A stretch of 5,805 nt of DNA from Paenibacillus sp. (GTDB taxonomy: Bacteria > Bacillota > Bacilli > Paenibacillales > NBRC-103111). How positions within the stretch are numbered: position 1 is the first letter of the stretch; the number at the start of each line of letters is the position of its first letter. Shown here piece by piece: positions 1 through 5,347 of the stretch. Under the pieces are notes generated by a model. It was not told where the DNA came from, did not search any database, and saw nothing but the letters and a program-made list of their open reading frames with translations. Location: NCBI GenBank assembly GCA_029239545.1, contig JARBUQ010000366.1, forward strand, positions 1 to 5,805, written 5' to 3'. The position numbers and the translations under genes were made by a program.

Positions 1-318
1 TATCCCTAGTAAAACTTGATGCACAGGCCGACCCGAAGGCTCATCCTCCTTTTTATGCTGGGTCATCATGATCCCAAAAATCATAAGGATCGAAATGGCA
101 CCCGCATAGATCAGGATTTGCACAAAGGCGAGGAACTCGGCATTCAACAACACATAAAGACCCGCTAAGCTTATAAAGGTAACCGCCAGCGCTACGACCA
201 TATGGACGACCTTGGTAAAGCTAACCATAAAGATCGCTCCACCAATGGCGAATAAAGCAAATATGAAAAAGCCGATATTGGCCCCGCTGGAGAAGAAATC
301 AACTAAATTATCCAGCAT
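1..318 (-). CDS. nuoJ: NADH-quinone oxidoreductase subunit J, N-terminal 106 residues (partial)
   Basis: This is a membrane-arm subunit of respiratory complex I (ND6 family), which helps link quinone reduction to proton pumping in the cytoplasmic membrane. The frame is open from an ATG at 318 to the left edge, so the C-terminus lies outside the window. Three hydrophobic segments are visible, at about residues 15-32, 38-58 and 62-85. The third carries the family hallmark VQILIYAGAI (66-75), preceded by the usual AEF (60-62). After it a polar stretch begins (QHKKDEEPSG). The ATG lies inside the end of nuoI, overlapping it by 11 bp, and an AAAGGGGGAG Shine-Dalgarno at 328-337 sits 9 nt upstream, so translation is probably coupled to nuoI. 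The identification is firm; only the missing 3' part limits it. Confidence 0.95.
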   Translation of the reverse strand, partial: MLDNLVDFFSSGANIGFFIFALFAIGGAIFMVSFTKVVHMVVALAVTFISLAGLYVLLNAEFLAFVQILIYAGAISILMIFGIMMTQHKKEDEPSGRPVHQVLLGI

Positions 319-769
319 CCTTCTTCGCTCCCCCTTTAGGCAAAGCCGCGTTGTTGTTCTCTTTGCGGACATTCGTGTTATTCTCACTCAGCCATTCCAT
401 ATTCTTGTACAAGTCATCTCGACTGTAGCTGGCAAGCTCGAAGTTATTCGTCATAACAATCGCTTCTGTGGGACAAACCTCTGTGCACAAATCACATAAA
501 ATGCAGATCTCAAAGTTAATATCATAAGTCTCAATTACGAGCTTCATCTTACTTTCGGGATCTGGGTTCTTCTTGCCGGTTAGCGTGATGCACTCAGTCG
601 GACAAACACGTACGCACTGATTACAGACGATACATTTCTCCGGATCAAAATATTGGATCCCACGGAATCGATCAGGCAGCTCCAAAGGAACATCCGGATA
701 ACCGTAGGTCACTTTTTTCTGAGTCATAGTCTTTAATGTAAGTCCAAGTCCTTTAATGATGCCTTTCAT
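308..769 (-). CDS. nuoI: NADH-quinone oxidoreductase subunit I, 2x[4Fe-4S] ferredoxin-like subunit
   Basis: NuoI carries clusters N6a and N6b, which pass electrons through the peripheral arm of complex I towards cluster N2 in NuoB. At 153 residues it shows two CxxCxxCxxxCP motifs: CIVCNQCVRVCP with Cys46, 49, 52 and 56, and CILCDLCTEVCP with Cys89, 92, 95 and 99. All eight ligands are present. An extra Cys60 follows the first motif (CPTEC). The N-terminus is short, beginning with MKGIIKGLGLT, and the C-terminal tail is charged and low in complexity (PKGGAKKDAG). The ATG at 769 has a GGGGTGA ribosome binding site at 777-783, 7 nt upstream. The gene follows nuoH after 28 bp and overlaps nuoJ by 11 bp. 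The protein is expected to be a soluble-facing subunit docked on NuoH. Confidence 0.97.
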   Translation of the reverse strand: MKGIIKGLGLTLKTMTQKKVTYGYPDVPLELPDRFRGIQYFDPEKCIVCNQCVRVCPTECITLTGKKNPDPESKMKLVIETYDINFEICILCDLCTEVCPTEAIVMTNNFELASYSRDDLYKNMEWLSENNTNVRKENNNAALPKGGAKKDAG

Positions 770-797
770 TAGGTGTTCACCCCATTCGTGTTTGAAT

Positions 798-1805
798 TCA
801 CCGCAAGATTTCCATTACAATCGCCGTCAGGAATACGTTAGCCAACGCTAGTGGCAGCAGTACTTTCCAACCAAGCCCCATGAGCTGATCTACCCGAACA
901 CGCGGTAAAGTAGCACGCAGCCAGAACAAGAAGAAGACGAAGAACGAAAATTTCAGCAAGAACCAGATAATACCCGGAATGAAATCCAGGAACGGAAAGG
1001 GACTATACCATCCGCCAAAAAACAAAATTGTAGTCAGTGCTGAAATAGCAAAGACGTACACATACTCAGCTAACATGAAAAATGCGAACCGGAATCCACT
1101 GTACTCCACATGGTATCCTGCAACCAACTCGGATTCTGCTTCCGGCAAATCAAACGGGGTACGATTAAGCTCGGAGACTCCAGCTATGACGAATACGACC
1201 AAACCAAGGATCTGAGGAAGGAAGTTCCAGTCCCAGAACCAGCCTTGCTGCCCTTCTACGATTAACCGCAGGTTCAGGCTTCCTGTCATCATGATGACTC
1301 CAATAACGGAGATAACAAGCGGAATCTCATAACTAACCATTTGGGCTGCTGAGCGCATACCGCCGAGTAAGGAGTACTTGTTATTCGATGCCCATCCACC
1401 TAACACAATCCCAATTGTAGAGATGCTGGATAACGCTGCATAATACAAAATCCCTACGTTCAAATCAGCAAATTGCCAAGTGGATGTAAAGGGAAATGTA
1501 GCAAGTACTACGAATGACGGAACAAATGTAATAATAGGCGCAAGGATGAACAGCTCCCGCTCTGCCTGACGAGGAATCGTATCCTCCTTAATCAGAAGCT
1601 TAAGCACGTCCGCAACCGATTGTAGCAGCCCCAGAGGGCCTGTTCGGTTCGGTCCTATACGGAACTGCATCCAGCCAATCACTTTGCGTTCAAAATAAAT
1701 AGCGTAAGTAACAAAGCCCAGTACTAATAACAGCATGAGCACACCAAGGGAAAGCATTATGCCGAAGTTAACCCATGTCAGCTGCTCTTCCAGAATCGTC
1801 AACAT
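798..1805 (-). CDS. nuoH: NADH-quinone oxidoreductase subunit H
   Basis: NuoH (ND1 family) is the membrane subunit that joins the peripheral arm to the membrane arm and forms much of the quinone-access chamber. The 335-residue protein has the expected multi-pass pattern of about eight hydrophobic segments. It also has the family's most conserved loops: ERKVIGWMQFRIGPNR near 39-54, the ADVLKLLIKE stretch (65-74), GWASNNKYSLLGGMR (137-151) and the acidic loop PFDLPEAESELVAGY (217-231). The last loop holds Glu222, 224 and 226, which are typical of the quinone-site/proton-channel junction. Length is normal for the family. The ATG at 1805 shares one base with the nuoD stop (TAATG), and a GGGGAGG site at 1816-1822 lies 10 nt upstream, so coupling to nuoD is likely. 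nuoE, nuoF and nuoG, which stand between nuoD and nuoH in the canonical operon, are absent here. Confidence 0.98.
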   Translation of the reverse strand: MLTILEEQLTWVNFGIMLSLGVLMLLLVLGFVTYAIYFERKVIGWMQFRIGPNRTGPLGLLQSVADVLKLLIKEDTIPRQAERELFILAPIITFVPSFVVLATFPFTSTWQFADLNVGILYYAALSSISTIGIVLGGWASNNKYSLLGGMRSAAQMVSYEIPLVISVIGVIMMTGSLNLRLIVEGQQGWFWDWNFLPQILGLVVFVIAGVSELNRTPFDLPEAESELVAGYHVEYSGFRFAFFMLAEYVYVFAISALTTILFFGGWYSPFPFLDFIPGIIWFLLKFSFFVFFLFWLRATLPRVRVDQLMGLGWKVLLPLALANVFLTAIVMEILR

Positions 1806-2905
1806 TAACAGTCAACCTCCCCAAGCACAATGTCAATTCCGCCAAGGATTGTAATTAAATTCGTCATCGACTGACCAACTAGCAGCTTTGGCAAAATCTG
1901 AAGGTTAATGAAGGAAGGTCTCCTGAACTTCAAGCGATAAGGCTTGTCTTTCCCCTTGGAAACAATATGGCAGCCAATCTCGCCGCGAGGAGACTCGATT
2001 CTGACATAAACCTCACCTTCTGGGGCACGCAGTATTCGAGGAGCCTTTCCCATAATCTCGCCATCCGCAGGAAATTGCTCCACGGCCTGCTCCAGAATGC
2101 GAAGGGATTGATGAATTTCTTCCAGACGAACGAGGTAACGATCATAACAATCCCCATTCTTCCCGACTGGAACATCGAATTGGAAGCGATCATAGATGCT
2201 GTACGGCTGGTCCTTGCGCAGGTCCCATTTCACACCAGTAGAACGCAGGTTCGCCCCGCTCAAGCCATAATCAATCGCAGTCTGGGCGTCATACCTCCCT
2301 ACTCCCTTGATACGAGCCAGAAAAATTTCGTTACCTGATACTAAGGTATCATACTCCTTCAGCTTTTCCCTCATATAAGGGATGAACTGACGAACCTTCT
2401 CAATCCAGCCATCCGGTGCATCCCACTTCACACCGCCTACTCGCATATAGTTGTAAGTAAGACGCGCTCCACACAATTCATTGAACAGATTGATGATCAC
2501 TTCTCTGTCCCGGAAGGCGAACAAGAATGGACTCATTGCCCCGATATCAAGCAAGTATGTTCCCCACCATACCATGTGGCTGGCAACTCGCTGCAGTTCC
2601 ATTACGATAAGGCGCAGATACTGGGCTCGCTCCGGTATTTCTAATTGCATCAGCGTTTCAACGGCATGTACAAGTACATAGTTATTGGTCATTGCCGATA
2701 CATAGTCCATCCGGTCTGTGTAGGGAATGATCTGGGTATAGGTTAAATCCTCGGCCAGCTTCTCCGTTCCCCTGTGCAAATAGCCAACAACAGGCGTAGC
2801 CTCGGTTATAACCTCACCGTCCAGCTTAACTATTATCCGGAATACCCCGTGCGTGCTGGGATGCTGCGGTCCCACGTTAAGCAACAATTCTTCGGTACGA
2901 ATCAA
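1805..2905 (-). CDS. nuoD: NADH-quinone oxidoreductase subunit D (49-kDa homologue), TTG start
   Basis: NuoD is the peripheral-arm subunit that builds the quinone-reduction site next to cluster N2 of NuoB; it descends from the large subunit of [NiFe] hydrogenases. The 366 residues include GPQHPSTHG (12-20), GYLHRGTEK (41-49), YTDRMDY (62-68), RVGGVKWD in mid-protein, and RIESPRGEIG, LKFRRPSF and DIVLGEVD near the C-terminus. By my recalled alignment, His19 and Tyr68 match the quinone-headgroup residues His38 and Tyr87 of Thermus Nqo4. The start is TTG at 2905: it has a strong GGAGG at 2914-2918 with 8 nt spacing and gives the conserved N-terminus MIRTEELLLNVGPQHP. The next in-frame ATG, at residue 66, would delete the catalytic His. 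The gene begins 3 nt after nuoC ends and its stop overlaps the nuoH start by one base. NuoC and NuoD are separate proteins here, unlike the E. coli fusion. Confidence 0.98.
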   Translation of the reverse strand: MIRTEELLLNVGPQHPSTHGVFRIIVKLDGEVITEATPVVGYLHRGTEKLAEDLTYTQIIPYTDRMDYVSAMTNNYVLVHAVETLMQLEIPERAQYLRLIVMELQRVASHMVWWGTYLLDIGAMSPFLFAFRDREVIINLFNELCGARLTYNYMRVGGVKWDAPDGWIEKVRQFIPYMREKLKEYDTLVSGNEIFLARIKGVGRYDAQTAIDYGLSGANLRSTGVKWDLRKDQPYSIYDRFQFDVPVGKNGDCYDRYLVRLEEIHQSLRILEQAVEQFPADGEIMGKAPRILRAPEGEVYVRIESPRGEIGCHIVSKGKDKPYRLKFRRPSFINLQILPKLLVGQSMTNLITILGGIDIVLGEVDC

Positions 2906-2908
2906 CAG

Positions 2909-3712
2909 TTACACCTCCGGATCAAACGCTTCATAGTCTTTACGTAACGGGTGACCAACCCAATCGTCAGGCAGCATAATTCTCCGTAAGTCTGGATGAC
3001 CAGGAAAGTTAATACCTAGCAAGTCAAACACTTCTCGCTCCTGCCAATTAGCGGTTTCCCAAACCGGAGTTACAGAAGGAACCGACGGTTCATTGCGATC
3101 TGCTCTTATCTTCAAGCAGTAATCCTGCTTCTTATCCAATGAAATGACATACACGACCACTTCCATGTGAGTCTCGTAGTCGACCCCGGACAAATTCCGC
3201 AAATAATTCAGTGATAATTCTTCATTATCTCTCAAGAAGGCCGCGGTTTGCGCCCAATGCTCGCTCTTAATATGGAGCACTGGCAAGTGGCGATCTCTTT
3301 CGTTAATAACCGCCTCCACTACAGCATCTGCGGAAACATGCTCGCGAATCAATTGAACAGCTCTATCCAGAATAGGCTGTTTCGGGGAGGGAGCCTTGGG
3401 TTCACCAGAGTCGCCATCTCCACCCTCTGTCTTGGCAGCACGCGCAGCCGCTCTGGCAGCCCGGGCTGCGGCTCTCGCTTCCTTCTCCGCGTCCTCTCCG
3501 CCTGCAGCAGAAGCGCTCTCAGCAGCAGGAGCAGGAGTGTCAGCCCCTTCTGCTGCCGCCGCGGCACGAGCAGCAGCACGGGCCGCTCTTGCTTCTGCAG
3601 CAGCCTTGATCTTAGCTTCTTTCTCCGCATCCTCACCGCCTGCAGAAGCAGTAGTGCTTTCAGGTGTTTTGGTTGCGCTTTCTTCTTTATTTTCGTTCGA
3701 TTCGTCGCTCAT
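2909..3712 (-). CDS. nuoC: NADH-quinone oxidoreductase subunit C (30-kDa homologue) with long Ala/Arg/Glu-rich N-terminal extension
   Basis: NuoC is a peripheral-arm structural subunit that packs against NuoD and NuoB and carries no cofactor. The family domain is the C-terminal part, from about residue 112 to 267. Its signature is clear: NWQEREVFDLLGINF (222-236), then HPDLRRIMLPDDW (239-251) and GHPLRKDYE (253-261). The first 110 or so residues are not part of this domain. They are polar, low in complexity and probably disordered to helical, with an acidic start (MSDESNENKEES), two copies of an Ala/Arg helix-like block and a Gly/Pro linker (residues 97-113). This makes the protein 267 residues long, well above the roughly 150-200 of compact NuoC proteins. 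The ATG at 3712 overlaps the nuoB stop as ATGA, and AAGGTGATC at 3718-3726 is a good ribosome binding site. The extension is in frame with that signal and so is probably translated. Confidence 0.97.
   Translation of the reverse strand: MSDESNENKEESATKTPESTTASAGGEDAEKEAKIKAAAEARAARAAARAAAAAEGADTPAPAAESASAAGGEDAEKEARAAARAARAAARAAKTEGGDGDSGEPKAPSPKQPILDRAVQLIREHVSADAVVEAVINERDRHLPVLHIKSEHWAQTAAFLRDNEELSLNYLRNLSGVDYETHMEVVVYVISLDKKQDYCLKIRADRNEPSVPSVTPVWETANWQEREVFDLLGINFPGHPDLRRIMLPDDWVGHPLRKDYEAFDPEV
2912..2918 (-). promoter_or_regulatory. Ribosome binding site that fixes the nuoD TTG start
   Basis: On the minus strand GGAGGTG lies across the end of nuoC, with GGAGG ending 8 nt before the TTG at 2905. 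There is no ATG or GTG in the same frame at this spacing. The site therefore decides for the non-AUG start, and its overlap with the nuoC stop suggests that nuoD translation is partly served by ribosomes finishing nuoC. Confidence 0.85.
3434..3640 (-). repeat. Imperfect internal duplication in the nuoC 5' region (Ala/Arg-rich blocks)
   Basis: NuoC residues 25-51 and 71-93 are two copies of one block. Each begins GGEDAEKEA (25-33 and 71-79, exactly 46 residues or 138 bp apart) and ends ARAARAAARAA (41-51 and 83-93, 42 apart), so copy 1 carries four extra residues. In the 27-nt GGEDAEKEA segments (3614-3640 and 3476-3502) the copies differ at four bases, all in synonymous third positions (GGT/GGA, GAT/GAC, AAA/AAG, GCT/GCG). 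Arg residues fall 3-4 apart (42, 45, 49; 80, 84, 87, 91), which would place them on one face of a helix. By direct count, 3421-3600 is about 69% GC, against about 42% in 3121-3180 of the same gene. Confidence 0.9.
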
Positions 3713-4227
3713 CGGTTGATCACCTTCTTCCCCGTTTTCGCTTCGTAACGAATTTTTTCCTGTAATTTATTGATTCCATAAATAAGCGCTGCGGGATTGG
3801 GTGGACATCCAGGGATGTACACATCAACCGGAACGATTTGGTCCACGCCCTTCACTACGGAGTATGAACGAATGTAAGGTCCACCTGCAGTTGCACACGA
3901 GCCCATTGCGATAACCCATTTAGGCTCTGGCATTTGATCATACAGTCTGCGCAGCAGAGGAGCCATCTTCTTCGTCACCGTACCCGAGACGATCATAACA
4001 TCGGATTGCCTAGGGGATGTGCGGAATATGACGCCAAAACGGTCGAGGTCATAATGCGCTGCGCCAGTTCCCATCATTTCAATGGCACAACAAGCTAACC
4101 CGAACGTAAGCGGCCATAAGGAGCTGCTTCGCGCCCAGCCCTTCACTTGATCCAGCGTCGTAGTAAGAATATTACGTTCCAGCTCTTGTTGTTCGTCCAG
4201 ATTAATTGACTCTAGATTGATGTCCAT
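3709..4227 (-). CDS. nuoB: NADH-quinone oxidoreductase subunit B, cluster N2 subunit
   Basis: NuoB holds the terminal [4Fe-4S] cluster N2, which reduces quinone at the interface with NuoD. Counting from the ATG at 4227 the protein has 172 residues. It carries the adjacent cysteines Cys46-Cys47 (GLACCAIEMM), Cys111 (MGSCATAGGPY) and Cys141 (IPGCPPNP), a complete N2 ligand set. FRTSPRQSDVMIVSGTVT (68-85) is also typical. I chose the ATG at 4227 because AGAAGGTG at 4233-4240 precedes it at suitable spacing, and because the resulting MDINLESINLDEQ start matches the length of Bacillales NuoB as I recall it. An in-frame TTG at 4248 would add seven residues (MEEEGAA) but has no Shine-Dalgarno and overlaps the signal used by the ATG. 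The gene overlaps nuoA by 16 bp and nuoC by 4 bp, so coupled translation is expected. Confidence 0.97.
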   Translation of the reverse strand: MDINLESINLDEQQELERNILTTTLDQVKGWARSSSLWPLTFGLACCAIEMMGTGAAHYDLDRFGVIFRTSPRQSDVMIVSGTVTKKMAPLLRRLYDQMPEPKWVIAMGSCATAGGPYIRSYSVVKGVDQIVPVDVYIPGCPPNPAALIYGINKLQEKIRYEAKTGKKVINR

Positions 4228-4583
4228 TGCAGCACCTTCTTCTTCCAAGCATAGATAAGTCCAACAACCAGTAAGAGCACGAAGATCAGCATTTCAATGA
4301 GCGCGAATAATCCAAGCTGCTTATAGGCTACTGCCCATGGGTACATAAACACTGTTTCCACATCAAAAATAACAAACATCAATGCAAACAAATAATACCG
4401 AATATTAAAGCGTACATGACTGTCGCCAATCGGTATATTTCCGCTCTCGTACGTCGTTTGTTTCTGCTCGGTTGGCTTATTAGGCCTCAAGAAGCGACCT
4501 ACCGTCAGCGCCACAATGGGAAGCAATATTCCCAAAGCAAGAAAGATGGCAACAAAGACATAATTGTTCGTGTACAGCGCCAT
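4212..4583 (-). CDS. nuoA: NADH-quinone oxidoreductase subunit A
   Basis: NuoA (ND3 family) is a small membrane subunit of complex I, whose first loop lies near the quinone site. The 123 residues contain three hydrophobic segments, at about 8-29, 64-86 and 91-113. Between the first two lies the conserved loop with TTYESG (43-48), and FDVET (73-77) sits in the second segment. The loop position that is Cys in mitochondrial ND3 and many bacteria is Ser47 here. The C-terminus YAWKKKVLQW is also typical. The ATG at 4583 is preceded by a consensus GGAGG at 4591-4595 with 7 nt spacing. A longer frame reaches an ATG at 4640 and would add 19 residues (MVSLKEWISS...), but that start has no ribosome binding site and the residues are not typical of the family. 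This is the first gene of the nuo operon. Confidence 0.96.
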   Translation of the reverse strand: MALYTNNYVFVAIFLALGILLPIVALTVGRFLRPNKPTEQKQTTYESGNIPIGDSHVRFNIRYYLFALMFVIFDVETVFMYPWAVAYKQLGLFALIEMLIFVLLLVVGLIYAWKKKVLQWTSI

Positions 4584-4726
4584 ACCATCGCCTCCATTAC
4601 ACAACTTTAGTGAAGAGATCCATTCTTTCAAGCTAACCATCTACTATGTGCAGTTGCTTAGCTCGTGTTGCGGTAATATTCTATTTGTTTATACATGGTG
4701 CATGCATCAAGCCCCGATAAACACCC
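4584..4726 (-). other. Predicted 5' leader of the nuo transcript (about 140 nt)
   Basis: This is the stretch between the likely transcription start, about 6-8 nt after the -10 box, and the nuoA ATG. It contains no gene of normal size. Visible content: an inverted repeat CGAGCTAA (4658-4665) and TTAGCTTG (4629-4636), which in RNA forms an 8-bp stem with one G-U pair and a 21-nt loop; two tiny ATG-led frames (8 codons at 4681-4707 and 12 codons at 4658-4696), neither with a good ribosome binding site; and the nuoA Shine-Dalgarno. I recognise no known riboswitch, T-box or protein-binding leader motif, and there is no U-tract that would make the stem a terminator. Confidence 0.5.
4591..4595 (-). 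promoter_or_regulatory. Ribosome binding site that fixes the nuoA start
   Basis: GGAGG on the minus strand, 7 nt before the ATG at 4583. It selects this ATG over the in-frame ATG at 4640 and over an out-of-frame ATG at 4588-4586 that lies too close to the signal. Confidence 0.85.
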
Positions 4727-4731
4727 ACACA

Positions 4732-4760
4732 ATTATACCAAAAGCACCCAGAAACGTCTA
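4732..4760 (-). promoter_or_regulatory. Predicted sigma-A-type promoter of the nuo operon
   Basis: On the minus strand a perfect TATAAT (4732-4737) is preceded by TG one base upstream (TGGTATAAT, an extended -10). A TAGACG at 4755-4760 lies 17 bp upstream and matches TTGACA at four of six positions. The element lies between the ATP synthase terminator and nuoA, which is where a nuo promoter is expected, and predicts a start near 4724-4726. It is the best match I found in the gap. No clear operator for Rex or CcpA overlaps it. Confidence 0.75.
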
Positions 4761-4855
4761 TGTACAAGTGAAAGCCGCTGTGTCCTTTAATTGTCCCTAT
4801 CCGTTATTCATTTACCATATTGCTCAGGATCATACAAAGCCTTCTAAAAAAGCGC

Positions 4856-4886
4856 AAAAAAAAGCAAAGGATCTAGATCCTTTGCT
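4856..4886 (-). terminator. Intrinsic terminator of the atp operon
   Basis: Reading the minus strand, a 24-nt perfect palindrome (AGCAAAGGATCT and its complement, 4863-4886) is followed at once by seven further T residues (4856-4862). After GCGC there is a second run of six T (4846-4851). The RNA can fold as a 10-bp stem with a CUAG loop followed by a U-tract, a textbook Rho-independent terminator. It starts 7 bp after the atpC stop. On the plus strand no T-tract follows the palindrome, so it acts in one direction and separates the atp and nuo transcripts. Confidence 0.95.
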
Positions 4887-4893
4887 GGCTTGA

Positions 4894-5295
4894 TTATCTT
4901 CTTGATGATACATTCAAACGGTTCATCGCTCTTTGCAGAGACAATTCAGCACGTCGGAAATCAATCTCATCCTTCTTGCCTGCGATCCGTTTCTCTGCGC
5001 GTTCCTTAGCCGTTCTGGCACGCTCAATATCGATATCGCCTGGGCGCTCAGCGGATTCAGCCAGAATAACGACCTTATCCTTCCGAACTTCCATGAAGCC
5101 GCCGTTTACAGCCATCGTCTCATTCGCTCCGTCACGCTTGATTACAATCGAAGCTATCCTGAGTGGAGTGACCAGCGGAATGTGATTTGGCAATATGCCA
5201 AGCTCACCGGAAACACCTTTTACACTGACCATATCTACATCCTGGGCATACACTACACGCTCAGGCGTTACCACTTCCAATAAAAAAGTACTCAC
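4894..5295 (-). CDS. atpC: F1Fo ATP synthase epsilon subunit, GTG start
   Basis: The epsilon subunit sits in the central stalk of F1, couples rotation between gamma and the c-ring, and can inhibit ATP hydrolysis through its C-terminal helices. From the GTG at 5295 the protein has 133 residues, a usual length. The N-terminal beta-sandwich contains VVTPERVVY (8-16), GELGILPNHIPLVTPL (30-45) and the AVNGGFMEV stretch (62-70). The C-terminal helical hairpin covers about 87-128. It contains IDIERA at 88-93, which fits the I(L)DxxRA ATP-binding motif described for Bacillus epsilon subunits, together with Glu83, Arg99, Arg122 and Arg126. The GTG is chosen because AGGAGG at 5303-5308 precedes it by 7 nt and MSTFLLEVVTPE is a typical start; upstream in-frame codons reaching 5337 would cross that signal. 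It is the last gene of the atp operon. Confidence 0.97.
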   Translation of the reverse strand: MSTFLLEVVTPERVVYAQDVDMVSVKGVSGELGILPNHIPLVTPLRIASIVIKRDGANETMAVNGGFMEVRKDKVVILAESAERPGDIDIERARTAKERAEKRIAGKKDEIDFRRAELSLQRAMNRLNVSSRR

Positions 5296-5302
5296 GCCAA
5301 TA

Positions 5303-5308
5303 CCTCCT
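5303..5308 (-). promoter_or_regulatory. Ribosome binding site that fixes the atpC GTG start
   Basis: AGGAGG on the minus strand, 7 nt before the GTG at 5295. The signal lies inside any longer reading from 5337 and so argues against that longer start. A 19-nt hairpin begins 3 nt upstream of it. Confidence 0.85.
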
Positions 5309-5311
5309 GAG

Positions 5312-5330
5312 AGCTTTCGGTAAGAAAGCT
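5312..5330 (-). repeat. Inverted repeat (7-bp hairpin) just upstream of the atpC ribosome binding site
   Basis: On the minus strand AGCTTTC (5324-5330), a 5-nt loop TTACC and GAAAGCT (5312-5318) form a perfect 7-bp stem. It ends 3 nt before AGGAGG. No T-tract follows, so it is not a terminator. It could affect ribosome access or mRNA stability at the atpD-atpC junction; that role is inference. Confidence 0.6.
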
Positions 5331-5345
5331 TCATCAAGCTTCATC
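5326..5345. repeat. Tandem 10-bp repeat, two copies
   Basis: The unit AAGCTTCATC (plus strand) occurs twice in a row, at 5326-5335 and 5336-5345, in the spacer between atpD and atpC. The first copy overlaps one arm of the adjacent hairpin. It looks like a small slippage duplication; no function is evident. Confidence 0.7.
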
Positions 5346-5347
5346 GT

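Noticed and set aside
1967..2338. Plus-strand frame of 123 residues inside nuoD
   Set aside because: It lies entirely antisense to a strongly conserved gene, has no recognisable domain and breaks the all-minus operon.
3248..3748. Plus-strand open frames of 166 and 107 residues over nuoC (3248-3748 and 3396-3719)
   Set aside because: They are antisense to a clear NuoC. The Ala/Arg codons read in reverse give Ala-, Arg- and Ser-rich nonsense without stops, and no family features are present.
4597..4614. Possible Rex-like or other dyad near the nuoA ribosome binding site (TTACAC...GTGAA)
   Set aside because: The half sites are offset by one base and most positions do not match when the dyad is aligned; it does not fit the Rex consensus TTGTGA-N-TCACAA.
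4756..4772. TTGTAC as an alternative -35 box for the nuo promoter
   Set aside because: It is 24 bp from TATAAT, too far for a sigma-A promoter; TAGACG at 17 bp fits better.
4770..4790. Possible CcpA cre site upstream of the nuo promoter (TGAAAGCCGCTGTG on the plus strand)
   Set aside because: The central CG is displaced and the second half does not match the cre consensus.
4564..4893. Plus-strand frame of 109 residues across the nuo leader and atp terminator
   Set aside because: It runs through the promoter, the terminator palindrome and the nuoA ribosome binding site; composition is not protein-like and no family is recognisable.
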